Assembly: GCF_014192275.1 (NCBI RefSeq)
Contig: NZ_JACHXR010000001.1
Location: 682,001 to 746,000, forward strand
Length of the DNA: 64,000 bases
Direction: 5' to 3'
Origin: Halomonas stenophila
GTDB lineage: Bacteria > Pseudomonadota > Gammaproteobacteria > Pseudomonadales > Halomonadaceae
The notes under the pieces were generated by a model. That model had not been told where the DNA came from, searched no databases, and saw nothing but the letters and a program-made list of their open reading frames with translations. Shown one piece after another: positions 56,262-64,000 of the stretch. A program made the position numbers and the translations under genes. Within the stretch, counting starts at the first letter, position 1, and every line of letters begins with the position of its first letter.

Positions 56262-57974
56262 TCACGACGTCGGGCGGTGCAGTTCGGTCCACGCTGAATA
56301 GGTGCTGAGGAAGACCCGTCCGGCGAGCGCATCGAGGAAGCGGCTCTTCTTGAGCTGGTCCATCACCGGGCCCTTCACCTCGGCCAGGTGCAGGGTGACC
56401 CGGGAGTCCTTCAGCCGGGCATTGATGGCGTCCAGGCTCTCCAGGGCCGAGGCATCGATCAGATTCACCGCGGAACAGATCAGCACGACGTGCTCCAGTT
56501 CGGGGCGGCTCGCCACCAGGGCGTAGAGGGTGTCTTCCAGGTAGCGGGCATTGGCGAAGTAGAGGCTCTCGTCGATGCGCAGCAGGGCCAGGTGGCTGAC
56601 CGTCTCGGTGTCGTGGCGCACCACGCTGCGGAAGTGCTCGGTGCCGGGGATCCGCCCCACCAGGGCGCTATGGGGCCGGCTGGTGCGATACAGGAAGAGC
56701 ATGATCGACAGCAGCACGCCGCTGATGATGCCGGCCTCGACCCCTTCCACCAGCGTCAGCACCATGGTCACCGCCATGGCCGAGAAGTCGCTGCGCGAAT
56801 AGTGCCAGGTCTGGCGGATCAGCGGGATGTCCACCAGGGTCAGGACGGCCACGGTGATGGTGGCGGCCAGGGTCGCCACCGGCAGGTGGTAGAGCAGCGG
56901 CGTCAGGGCCAGCGTGACCAGGCCGATGCCGATGGCCGCGAAGAGGCCGGCCATGGGCGTGCGCGCCCCGGACTCGTAGTTGATGACGGTGCGCGAGAGC
57001 CCCCCGGTGACCGGCATGCCGGAGGAGAAGGCCGCGGCGAGGTTGGCGCCGCCCAGGCCGATCAGCTCCTGGTTGGGCGAGATGCGCTCGCGCCGCTTGG
57101 CGGCGAGCATCTGGGCCATGGAGATCGACTCGACGAAGCCCACCACGCTGATCAGCAGTGCCGGCACCAGCAGCTCCCGCCACAGCGCTGCCTCGAAGGG
57201 GGGCAGGGTCAGCGGCGGGAGGCCGGCCGGCACGCTGCCGACCACCGCCACGCCCCGCTCGGCGAGCCCCAGCCGCCAGCTGATCAGGGCGGTGGCGACG
57301 ACCGCGAAGACCGGGCCGGCCCGGGTGATCAGGCCGGCGAGGCCCGCCGGCAGGCCCAGGCGCGTCAGGGCCGGGCGCCCGAAGCGTCGCGCGGCGACCA
57401 GGAAGGCCAGGGTGCCGCCCCCCATGGCCAGGGTCGGGCCATGCACCTCGGCGAGCTGTTGCACCAGGCGGGTCGCCAGGGTCAGGGCGTCGTAGCCACC
57501 GGCGTCGACGCCGAGCAGGTGGGACAGCTGGCTGGTGGCGATGAGCAGGCCCGAGGCCGACAGGAAACCGCCGATCACCGGGTGGCTCAGGAAGTTGGCG
57601 AAGAAGCCCATGCGCAGCAGGCCCATGATCGCCAGCATCGCCCCGGAGAGCAGCGACAGCACCAGGGCGGCCTGCAGGTACTCCGGCGAGCCGGGGGGGG
57701 CCACGCCGGCCAGCGCCGCACCGGTCATCAGGGCGATGATGGCCACCGGCCCCACCGCCAGGGTGCGGCTGGTGCCGAGCAGGGTGTAGGCGAGCAGCGG
57801 CAGGATGCTGGCATAGAGCCCGACCACCGCCGGCAGGCCGGCGAGGATGGCGTAGGCCAGGGACTGGGGAATCACCATGATGGTGACGATGGTGCCGGCC
57901 AGCAGGTCGGCGCCGCACAGGCGGCGGTTGTAGTGGGGCAGCCAGGTCAGAATCGGCAGGTAGCGTTTGAGCAT
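56262..57974 (-). CDS. SulP-family anion transporter with STAS domain
   Basis: 570 aa. About 11-12 membrane helices are followed by a cytoplasmic STAS domain from about residue 440 (LLRIDESLYFANARYLEDTL, VVLICSAVNLIDASALESLDAIN). The N-terminal signature DLLAGTIVTIMVIPQSLAYAILAGLP is the SulP hallmark. Substrates in the family include sulfate, bicarbonate and dicarboxylates; none can be chosen here. It is expressed alone on the minus strand. Confidence 0.94.
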   Translation of the reverse strand: MLKRYLPILTWLPHYNRRLCGADLLAGTIVTIMVIPQSLAYAILAGLPAVVGLYASILPLLAYTLLGTSRTLAVGPVAIIALMTGAALAGVAPPGSPEYLQAALVLSLLSGAMLAIMGLLRMGFFANFLSHPVIGGFLSASGLLIATSQLSHLLGVDAGGYDALTLATRLVQQLAEVHGPTLAMGGGTLAFLVAARRFGRPALTRLGLPAGLAGLITRAGPVFAVVATALISWRLGLAERGVAVVGSVPAGLPPLTLPPFEAALWRELLVPALLISVVGFVESISMAQMLAAKRRERISPNQELIGLGGANLAAAFSSGMPVTGGLSRTVINYESGARTPMAGLFAAIGIGLVTLALTPLLYHLPVATLAATITVAVLTLVDIPLIRQTWHYSRSDFSAMAVTMVLTLVEGVEAGIISGVLLSIMLFLYRTSRPHSALVGRIPGTEHFRSVVRHDTETVSHLALLRIDESLYFANARYLEDTLYALVASRPELEHVVLICSAVNLIDASALESLDAINARLKDSRVTLHLAEVKGPVMDQLKKSRFLDALAGRVFLSTYSAWTELHRPTS

Positions 57975-58068
57975 CCGGGCCTATCGCTATCGGGTGGGGT
58001 CGATGCCAGACTAAACGATGTCGTGCCGACCATCAGCCCTGGTCGCGCTGCCCGGCCACGCCGCTGGC

Positions 58069-59217
58069 TCAGCGGTAGCCGGCCAGGAAGCGGGCATCCA
58101 GCCAGCCCTTCCAGGCCATGGCGAGCCGGCCGCCCCACCAGCGCCGGCCGCGGATGGCCAGCGCCTGACCGTGGCCGAGGTTGAGGATCGCCAGGGCGCG
58201 GGGCTGGGGGCGATAGGGCCGCAGGGAGCCGCCCGTCAGGTGGGCGGCGATATTGGCCAGCAGCACCGGGGCCTGGCGCACCCCGTAGACCCCCAGGTGG
58301 GGCAGGCGCTGGTGGAGCATCGCCGCACAGTCGCCGGCGGCGAAGGCCCAGGGGGCCTGAGGGCTCTGCAGGGTGTCGGTGACGGCCAGGCCGCGACCGG
58401 CCAGGGTCGGCAGTCCCAGGCCGTCGATCACCTCGGGCGGGGCCAGCCCGGCGGCATGCACCACGTGGTCGGCCTCGAGGTGGCGGAAGCTGTCCTCGCC
58501 CCAGGGCTGGTCGAGGGAGGCGACCATCAGGCCGTCGGCGGCCTGGCCCCGCACCTCGAGGCCCGTGGACACCCGGATCCCGCGGCGCTCGAGCAGGCGC
58601 GCGAGCCAGGCCGCGGCCCGTGCGGGGGCGCCTTCCAGCAGGCGCTGGCCGCGGGTCACCAGCTGGATATCGACCCGGGTGCCGTGATGCCGTGCCAGGG
58701 CCCACAGATTGCAGGCCACCTCCACCCCGCTGGCGCCGCCGCCGACCACCACGATGCGTGGCCGATGGCCCGCGGTGAACTCGCGGGCCAGGCGATGACG
58801 CAGGGCCAGCAGGCACGGAATCGGCTTCACCGCCCAGACGGCGGGTCCCCGGGGATGGGGGGAGGGGCAGGGCGTGCGCGAGCCGAGATTGAGCGACAGC
58901 ACCGAGAAGGGCAGGCGGCGGCCGTCGGCGAGCAGCGCCTCGCGGCGCCGGGCGTCGAGCCCGCTCAGCCGGCCGCGCAGTGGCCGGACCCCATGGCGCC
59001 TGGCGAGGTGGGCGGGGTCCAGGCGGTCTTCCCCCGGGGAGTACTGGCCGCCCAGGACGCCGGTTGCCATGCCCGAATACCAGAAGCCGCCGGGATCGAC
59101 CAGCATGACGTCCGCGGCCGGTAGACGCCGGCGCTGCTGGATCAGGTGGAGGTGGGCATGACCGGCGCCGACCAGCAGTACCGGTGCCCGGTCGACGGGC
59201 GGGACATGGTGAGTCAT
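58069..59217 (-). CDS. FAD-dependent pyridine nucleotide-disulfide oxidoreductase (NDH-2/SQR-like)
   Basis: 382 aa. FAD-binding VLLVGAGHAHLHLIQQRRR occurs at the N-terminus and a second dinucleotide motif IVVVGGGASGVEVACNLWAL near residue 157. GLAVTDTLQSPQAPWAFAAGDCA near residue 290 is the FAD-contacting ATG-GD-like end motif. The GAGHAHLH opening is the one found in the domain fused to SelD in some bacteria and in stand-alone NDH-2-like enzymes. No selD lies nearby. Electron donor and acceptor are unknown. No CxxC redox pair is visible. Confidence 0.83.
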   Translation of the reverse strand: MTHHVPPVDRAPVLLVGAGHAHLHLIQQRRRLPAADVMLVDPGGFWYSGMATGVLGGQYSPGEDRLDPAHLARRHGVRPLRGRLSGLDARRREALLADGRRLPFSVLSLNLGSRTPCPSPHPRGPAVWAVKPIPCLLALRHRLAREFTAGHRPRIVVVGGGASGVEVACNLWALARHHGTRVDIQLVTRGQRLLEGAPARAAAWLARLLERRGIRVSTGLEVRGQAADGLMVASLDQPWGEDSFRHLEADHVVHAAGLAPPEVIDGLGLPTLAGRGLAVTDTLQSPQAPWAFAAGDCAAMLHQRLPHLGVYGVRQAPVLLANIAAHLTGGSLRPYRPQPRALAILNLGHGQALAIRGRRWWGGRLAMAWKGWLDARFLAGYR

Positions 59218-59314
59218 CGGGCGATGGTAGCGGAGTGGTCCCGGCCAGGCGAGTCCCCTCGGGCTCGGCGCCTTCCTGGCCCGCCATGGCGGCGGCGCTT
59301 CCGGAACCCGACGC

Positions 59315-60220
59315 TCAGGCCCTGGCGGCCTGTCGAGGGCGACCCTGCCAGGCCGACCAGGAGTACAGGGCCAGGCCGATCCAGATCAGGCCGAAGGTCG
59401 CCAGCTGGACCGAGGTCAGCGGCTCGCGGAACACCAGCAGGGCGATGAAGAACTGCAGGCTCGGGTTCAGGTACATCAGGAACCCCAGGGTCGCCAGCCG
59501 CAGGCGCCGCGCCGCCCCCGCGAAGGCCAGCAGCGGCAGGGCGGTGAGCACCCCGCTGGTCACCAGCAGGGCGGTGGTGCGGCCGTCGGCGAGGAAGTGG
59601 GATTGGCCGATTTGACCGAGCCAGGCCAGTGCCAGCAGCCCGAAGGGCAGCAGCAGCAGGGTCTCGACGAACAGCCCCGACAGGCCATCCAGGGGGACCT
59701 GCTTGCGCAGCAGCCCATAGGTGCCGAAGGACAGGGCCAGGGTCAGGCTGATCCAGGGCAGTTCGCCGAGCATCGCCAGTTGCAGGGCGATGGCCACAGC
59801 GGCCAGCACCACCGCCAGGGCCTGCAGGCGCGCCATGCGCTCGCGCAGCACGAGCATCCCCAGGGCCACGTTGACCAGGGGCGTGAGGAAGTAGCCGAGG
59901 CTGGCCTGGAGCACCTGACGGCTCTCCACCGCATAGATGTACAGGCCCCAGTTGAGGGCGATCAGCACCGCGCAGCCGAGCACCCGGCCGAGTCGCCGCG
60001 GCTGCCTAAGGGCCTGGCGGACCGGTGACCAGCGGCGCAGCAGCACGATCAACCCCGCCAGGAAGAGGCAGGACCAGAGGACCCGATGGATGAGGATCTC
60101 GTAGGACGGCACGCCCTCGAAGAGGGCGAAGAACAGCGGGAAGCAGCCCCACATCAGGTAGGCGGCGAGGCCGAAGCCCACCCCCTTGGCGGCCTCGGCG
60201 TCGGTGGCGGTCGGGATCAT
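59315..60220 (-). CDS. rarD: EamA-family transporter RarD
   Basis: 301 aa with ten hydrophobic helices in two EamA repeats. The start KGVGFGLAAYLMWGCFPLFFALFEG and the block YEILIHRVLWSCLF match RarD. NWGLYIYAVESRQVLQASLGYFLTPLVNVALG is highly conserved in the family. RarD is annotated as a chloramphenicol-sensitive protein, but its physiological substrate is not established. The start at 60220 is preceded by about 150 bp shared with the divergent hydrolase gene. Confidence 0.93.
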   Translation of the reverse strand: MIPTATDAEAAKGVGFGLAAYLMWGCFPLFFALFEGVPSYEILIHRVLWSCLFLAGLIVLLRRWSPVRQALRQPRRLGRVLGCAVLIALNWGLYIYAVESRQVLQASLGYFLTPLVNVALGMLVLRERMARLQALAVVLAAVAIALQLAMLGELPWISLTLALSFGTYGLLRKQVPLDGLSGLFVETLLLLPFGLLALAWLGQIGQSHFLADGRTTALLVTSGVLTALPLLAFAGAARRLRLATLGFLMYLNPSLQFFIALLVFREPLTSVQLATFGLIWIGLALYSWSAWQGRPRQAARA

Positions 60221-60377
60221 GCTTAACGTCCTAACAAAAAACCCAGGCTAGCATACACCGGCCGCGGTGTGCGGAAGCGGTCATGGAGGGGACGGGGCAT
60301 TCTACATTGGAATAGTGGCCGGTCGATGTCGCCCCGTGGCGTTTGACCTCGCGACCGGCGAGCAGAAGGGAGGCGTG

Positions 60378-61214
60378 ATGCTGAGGGTAGCCGCTGGCCT
60401 GCTGGCCATATATTGCCTGGTGCTGCTGCTGCTCTGGGGCTGCCAGGCACGCCTGCTCTACCTGCCCCATGTGGGGCGCGAGGTCATGGGCACGCCGACC
60501 GACATCGGCCTCGACTGGGAAGCGGTGAGGCTTCGTACCAGCGACGGCCTCACCCTGGCGGCGTGGTGGGTGCCGGCCGAGCCGGCGCGCGCCACGCTGC
60601 TCTTCTTCCACGGCAATGCCGGCAACATCTCCCATCGCCTGGCGTCGATCCGCCAGTTCCACCGGCTGGGGCTCTCGGTGCTGATCGTCGACTACCGCGG
60701 TTACGGGGAGAGCGAAGGGCGCCCTTCGGAGGCAGGGACCGCGCGTGATGCGCGGGCGGCCTGGCAGTGGCTGGTCGAGCGCCGCGGCCTCGCCGCCGAG
60801 GAGATCGTGCTCTTCGGCCGTTCCCTCGGGGCGGGCGTGGCCGCGGAACTGGCCGCGGCGCTGCCTGCGGACGAGGGTCCGGCGGCGCTGATCCTGGAGT
60901 CGACGTTTCGCTCGGTGCCCAAGCTCGGCCAGCGGCTCTACCCCTTCCTGCCGGTTCGCTGGCTGTCGCGTTTCGATTACGATGTCGAGCGGTACGTGAC
61001 CCGGCGCTCGGCCCCGCTGCTGGTGATCCACAGCCGGGATGACGAGATCATCCCCTTCAGCGAGGGCGAGGCCGTCTTCGAGGCCGCCAGCGAGCCCAAG
61101 GAACTGCTGGTCATCCGCGGCGGCCACAACACCGTTTTCCTCGACAGCCAGCCGGAGTATGCCACCGGCATCGCCGCGTTTCTGGACGAGCACCTCGAGA
61201 CGCGGCGTCCCTGA
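60378..61214 (+). CDS. alpha/beta hydrolase (BEM46-like), membrane-anchored
   Basis: 278 aa. An N-terminal hydrophobic helix (VAAGLLAIYCLVLLLLWGC) with a following Cys could be an anchor. The hydrolase core shows the oxyanion HGNAGNISHRLASIRQF near residue 78, VDYRGYGESEGRPSE, the nucleophile in FGRSLGAGVAAEL near residue 155, the acid in VIHSRDDEIIPFSEG near residue 217 and the base in RGGHNTVF near residue 248. The substrate is unknown. The ATG at 60378 follows GGGAGG. Confidence 0.9.
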   Translation: MLRVAAGLLAIYCLVLLLLWGCQARLLYLPHVGREVMGTPTDIGLDWEAVRLRTSDGLTLAAWWVPAEPARATLLFFHGNAGNISHRLASIRQFHRLGLSVLIVDYRGYGESEGRPSEAGTARDARAAWQWLVERRGLAAEEIVLFGRSLGAGVAAELAAALPADEGPAALILESTFRSVPKLGQRLYPFLPVRWLSRFDYDVERYVTRRSAPLLVIHSRDDEIIPFSEGEAVFEAASEPKELLVIRGGHNTVFLDSQPEYATGIAAFLDEHLETRRP

Positions 61215-61253
61215 TCCCCCGACGAACCCGGCGAGTGGCGTGTCACGGCGATC

Positions 61254-61520
61254 GCCTCCCGCCCAGGGCTATCGTAGATGGCGGTATCTCTCGGGGCTGA
61301 TCCGTCGACAGGTCTGCGAGGGGGCGCTGTGAACCCCTCCCTGGGCGCTACCGACGCCCTGCGGCGCTCTCGCGTCCCGCTCCTCTTGCAGGTCCGGTGC
61401 TGGCCATCCATGGCCAGCCCGTTCGGAGCAGTGCTCCTCACCCCTGGCGCAGGACCCCCTCTTCGACCTGTCCCCGGCGCCCCTCGTCAGACTCAACTGC
61501 GATAGCCCTGGCCTCCCGCC
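61254..61520. mobile_element. 247-bp MITE-like element with flanking 10-bp direct repeats
   Basis: Element 61264-61510: the ends CAGGGCTATCG (61264-61274) and CGATAGCCCTG (61500-61510) are perfect 11-bp inverted repeats. GCCTCCCGCC occurs immediately outside both ends (61254-61263 and 61511-61520), as expected for a target duplication. There is no transposase; short internal frames have no ribosome site. A deleted relative is at 30757-30824. Confidence 0.85.
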
Positions 61521-61590
61521 GGCGATGGCTGCGTGGCGGCCGCGTCTCGGTTAGGCTGGGGAGATTCCCCAGAGCCCGATGGAGTCCATG

Positions 61591-62406
61591 ATGAGCGAAC
61601 TTCGAACCACCCTGGTGCAGTCCGACCTGCGCTGGGAAGACCCCGAGGCCAATTGCCGGAGGCTCGAGGAGACCCTGGGCGACCTCGACGGGGCCGAGAC
61701 GGACCTGATCGTCCTGCCGGAGATGTTCGCCACCGGCTTTACCATGAATTCCCGGGAGATGGCCGAGCCGATGGCCGACAGCGCCAGCGTGGCCTGGCTG
61801 CAGGACCAGGCACGCCGTCGCGGTTGCGTGGTGACCGGCAGCGTGGCCGTGGTGGAGGATGGCGACTACTTCAATCGACTGATCTGGGCGCGCCCCGATG
61901 GCAGCCTGGTGCACTATGACAAGCGCCACCTGTTCCGCATGGCCGGCGAGCACGAGCGCTACGCCATGGGCCATGAGCGGGTGATCGTCGAGCTGAAGGG
62001 CTTCCGAATGCTGCTCAGCGTCTGCTACGACCTGCGCTTCCCGGTGTGGCTGCGCCAGCAGCCGGCCCCCGGCGAGCATTTCGAATACGATGCGCTGCTG
62101 TGCGTGGCCAACTGGCCGGCCCCGCGGCGTCACCCCTGGCGGGTCTTGCTGCAGGCCCGGGCCGTCGAGAACCTGTGCCCGGTGATCGGCGTCAACCGGG
62201 TGGGCGAGGATGCCAAGGGCATGGCCTATGCCGGCGACTCCATGCTGGTGGACGCCAAGGGCGAGGCCTTGATCGACGAGCCACGCGACATCCCCTTCGT
62301 CAGGACCGGCCGCCTGTCGCTGGACGAGCTCGCCGCCTTCCGCGAGAAGTTCCCGGCCTGGCGCGATGCCGACCACTTCGCCCTGGCCGACGGGGTGGGG
62401 GTCTGA
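61591..62406 (+). CDS. nitrilase-family amidohydrolase (omega-amidase type)
   Basis: 271 aa (an ATG just before, at 61588, is equally placed; GGAG is 6 bases from 61591). The nitrilase triad is visible: Glu in VLPEMFATGF near residue 46, Lys in HYDKRHLFRM near residue 112 and Cys in LLSVCYDLRFPVW near residue 146. RHLFRMAGEHE and PAPRRHPWRVLLQARAVEN match the YafV/NIT2-like omega-amidases, which hydrolyse 2-oxoglutaramate or 2-oxosuccinamate to repair or salvage products of glutamine transamination. The stop overlaps the next start. Confidence 0.9.
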   Translation: MSELRTTLVQSDLRWEDPEANCRRLEETLGDLDGAETDLIVLPEMFATGFTMNSREMAEPMADSASVAWLQDQARRRGCVVTGSVAVVEDGDYFNRLIWARPDGSLVHYDKRHLFRMAGEHERYAMGHERVIVELKGFRMLLSVCYDLRFPVWLRQQPAPGEHFEYDALLCVANWPAPRRHPWRVLLQARAVENLCPVIGVNRVGEDAKGMAYAGDSMLVDAKGEALIDEPRDIPFVRTGRLSLDELAAFREKFPAWRDADHFALADGVGV

Positions 62407-63107
62407 TGCGCCTGGATCGTTTCCTGTCGGAGAGCACCGAGCTCACCCGGGGGCTGGCCAAGCGGGCCCTGTCCCGGGGCGAGGTGGCCGTCAACGGCGA
62501 GCCCGAGAAGAAGGGCGCCCGGCACGTCGGCGACGAGGACCGCGTCACCTGGAACGGCGTGCCGCTGGCCCTGGTGGGCGTGCGCCATATCATGCTGCAC
62601 AAGCCGGCCGGCGTGGAGTGCACCGCCCGCCGGGGCCTGTACCCTCGGGCGGTGGACCTGATCGAGGTGCCCAAGGCGGAGCGGCTGCAGCCGGTGGGGC
62701 GGCTGGATGTCGAGACCACCGGCCTGCTGTTGCTGACCGACGACGGCCAGTGGTCCCACCGGGTCACCTCGCCGAAGCGGGCCTGTGCCAAGGTCTACCG
62801 GGCGACCCTGGCGCGGCCCCTGGCGGGCGAGGAGGCCGCGCGGGCGGTGGCCGCCTTCGCCGAGGGCGTGTGGCTCGAGGGCGAGGAGGCCGCGACCCGC
62901 CCGGCCGAACTCGAGCTCCTCGATGCCCACCGGGCCCGCCTGAGCATCAGCGAGGGGCGCTACCATCAGGTGCGGCGGATGTTCGCGGCCATCGGCAACC
63001 ATGTGGAGGCCCTGCATCGCGAATCGGTGGGGGCGTTGCGTCTCGACCCGACGCTGGCGCCCGGCGAGTGGCGCGAACTCACCGAGCGGGAGGTGGCCCT
63101 GTTCTGA
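62406..63107 (+). CDS. rsuA: RsuA-type ribosomal pseudouridine synthase
   Basis: 233 aa. The N-terminal S4 RNA-binding domain (MRLDRFLSESTELTRGLAKR, RGEVAVNGE) is followed by the synthase domain with the catalytic Asp in PVGRLDVETTGLLLLTDDG near residue 102 and EGRYHQVRRMFAAIGNHV near residue 185. E. coli RsuA makes pseudouridine 516 in 16S rRNA; that assignment is by similarity, and RluB/RluE relatives are possible. It starts inside the nitrilase stop (TGATG). Confidence 0.9.
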   Translation: MRLDRFLSESTELTRGLAKRALSRGEVAVNGEPEKKGARHVGDEDRVTWNGVPLALVGVRHIMLHKPAGVECTARRGLYPRAVDLIEVPKAERLQPVGRLDVETTGLLLLTDDGQWSHRVTSPKRACAKVYRATLARPLAGEEAARAVAAFAEGVWLEGEEAATRPAELELLDAHRARLSISEGRYHQVRRMFAAIGNHVEALHRESVGALRLDPTLAPGEWRELTEREVALF

Positions 63108-63114
63108 ACCGCGC

Positions 63115-64000
63115 TCAGGCGTAGACGTGGGACCGCGCCCGGCCGCCGTGCTTGGCGGCATAGAGGGCCTTGTCGGCGAGCCCGATCAGCGCCAGGGGGT
63201 CGTCGGCATGGAACGGGTAGGAGGCGATGCCGCAGGAGACGCTGATCGGTCCCAGGGTCGCTTCCCGGTAGTGGTAGACGGTACCGGCCAGCCGGGCCAT
63301 GAGGGCATCGACCCGGCCCCGGGCCGCGTCGGCGTCGGCATCGCTCAGCAGCACCGCGAATTCCTCGCCGCCCAGCCGGCAGACCACGTCGGCCTCGCGA
63401 AAGTGCTGGGCCAGGCAGCTCGCCACCCCGGCCAGCACCGTATCCCCCGCCTCGTGGCCGAAGTCATCGTTGAAGTGCTTGAAGTGGTCGATATCGATCA
63501 TGATCAGCGTCAGGGCACGACCGTGGCGCTTGGCCTGGGCGGCATCGTGTTCCAGCAGCTCGTCGAAATAGCGGCGGTTGTGCAGGCCGGTGAGGGTGTC
63601 GGTATAGGAGAAGACCTCGAGCCGCTTGACCAGTCGCTGCAGCTGGGCGGTGCGCTCGGCGACCTCCTGCTCGAGTCGCTGATTGAGTCGCTTCAGGGCC
63701 TGCTGGGTGCGCGCATAGTCGGCCAGCGAGATGCCGACAATGGCCAGGGCGAATGCCAGGGCGCCGGCGCTGACGGGCACCCGGGTCCAGGGCACCAGGC
63801 CATGGGCGACCGCCATGTCCCCCAGCAGCAGCAGGCCGAAGAGGGCATAGGTGGCGAGGATGGCCTTCTGGCCCCGGTCGAGCTGGCGCAGGCGCGGGGC
63901 GATGATCGCCAGCAGCAGCGTCAGGTTGACCACCAGCAGGGCGTCGAAGACCGGGAAGGTGCTCGACAGGTTGATCCAGCCCAGGCTGGCGGCGCCGATG
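63115..64000 (-). CDS. GGDEF-domain diguanylate cyclase, N-terminus outside window
   Basis: At least 295 C-terminal residues; the frame stays open to the window edge, so the 5' end is missing. Three or so membrane helices (LLLAIIAPRLRQL, AILATYALFGLLLLGDMAVAHG, AGALAFALAIVGISLADY) are followed by a short coiled coil (ALKRLNQRLEQEVAERTAQLQRLVKRLE) and a GGDEF domain. RLGGEEFAVLLS carries the active-site loop, and DTLTGLHNRRYFDE and IDIDHFKHFNDDFGHEAGD are present. It makes cyclic di-GMP; a canonical R-x-x-D inhibitory site is not evident just before GGEEF. Confidence 0.93.
   Translation of the reverse strand, partial: IGAASLGWINLSSTFPVFDALLVVNLTLLLAIIAPRLRQLDRGQKAILATYALFGLLLLGDMAVAHGLVPWTRVPVSAGALAFALAIVGISLADYARTQQALKRLNQRLEQEVAERTAQLQRLVKRLEVFSYTDTLTGLHNRRYFDELLEHDAAQAKRHGRALTLIMIDIDHFKHFNDDFGHEAGDTVLAGVASCLAQHFREADVVCRLGGEEFAVLLSDADADAARGRVDALMARLAGTVYHYREATLGPISVSCGIASYPFHADDPLALIGLADKALYAAKHGGRARSHVYA

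Noticed and set aside
61269..61496. Open frame inside the MITE-like element
   Set aside because: Basic, low-complexity, no ribosome site; it spans almost exactly the repeat, so it is not evidence of a gene.

Overview
The window looks like a chromosome segment of a moderately halophilic gammaproteobacterium of the Halomonadaceae (Halomonas or a close relative). This is inferred from gene content, not from a database search: very GC-rich coding DNA with GC-ending codons, the order tig-clpP-clpX-lon-hupB-ppiD, a Yeh/Opu-type osmoprotectant ABC transporter, TRAP transport, acidic proteins such as trigger factor and PpiD, and several families of structured intergenic repeats. No prophage, plasmid backbone, CRISPR array or complete insertion sequence is seen.

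Layout. (1) 1-12.8 kb: surface polysaccharide locus. A plus-strand run of overlapping genes (two GT4 glycosyltransferases, a polyprenyl-phosphate sugar-1-phosphate transferase, a Wzy/WaaL-type membrane polymerase or ligase, another GT4, a hexapeptide acyltransferase) faces a minus-strand pair (LPS-kinase-like protein, GT4). Then come a FlaA1/WbpM-type nucleotide-sugar dehydratase with a long structured leader and an unrecognised 304-aa protein. (2) 12.8-19.3 kb: a DUF3592-like protein divergent from a TerB-like protein, a DadA-like oxidoreductase, pyrC, and the activated-methyl/C1 genes mtnN, luxS and folD. (3) 19.4-19.9 kb: tRNA-Pro, tRNA-Arg and two identical tRNA-His. (4) 20-28.6 kb: the proteostasis block tig, clpP, clpX, lon, hupB, ppiD, with sigma-32-like promoters before tig and lon. 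(5) 28.7-32.7 kb: a G3E (COG0523) GTPase, a second folD, a cysteine-rich MTHFR_C-like protein and a metF-like reductase, forming a probable accessory folate C1 module. (6) 32.7-39.2 kb: lpxH, ppiB, glnS, cysS, a small hypothetical and DUF1853, with a 10-bp-periodic TAAC repeat between the last two. (7) 39.2-43.0 kb: osmoprotectant ABC operon (binding protein, permease, ATPase, permease). (8) 43.3-49.3 kb: branched-chain 2-oxoacid dehydrogenase operon (E1 alpha, E1 beta, two-lipoyl E2; no E3) behind a LiuR-like operator, then a Hanks-type protein kinase. (9) 49.3-56 kb: a TRAP transporter divergent from pxpABC (5-oxoprolinase), a small RHH-like protein and a GntR/FCD regulator, together a likely 5-oxoproline uptake and use locus. 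(10) 56-64 kb: SulP transporter, NDH-2-like flavoprotein, RarD, alpha/beta hydrolase, omega-amidase-type nitrilase, RsuA-type pseudouridine synthase and a truncated GGDEF protein.

The least explained content lies between genes. There is a ~140-bp hairpin-forming repeat in three copies whose terminal arms differ between copies but stay self-complementary. A 247-bp MITE-like element has 11-bp terminal inverted repeats and an exact 10-bp target duplication, with an internally deleted relative elsewhere in the window. There are also REP-like palindromes, a helically phased 6 x 10-bp tandem repeat, and a 17-bp sequence shared exactly by the upstream regions of two unrelated genes.
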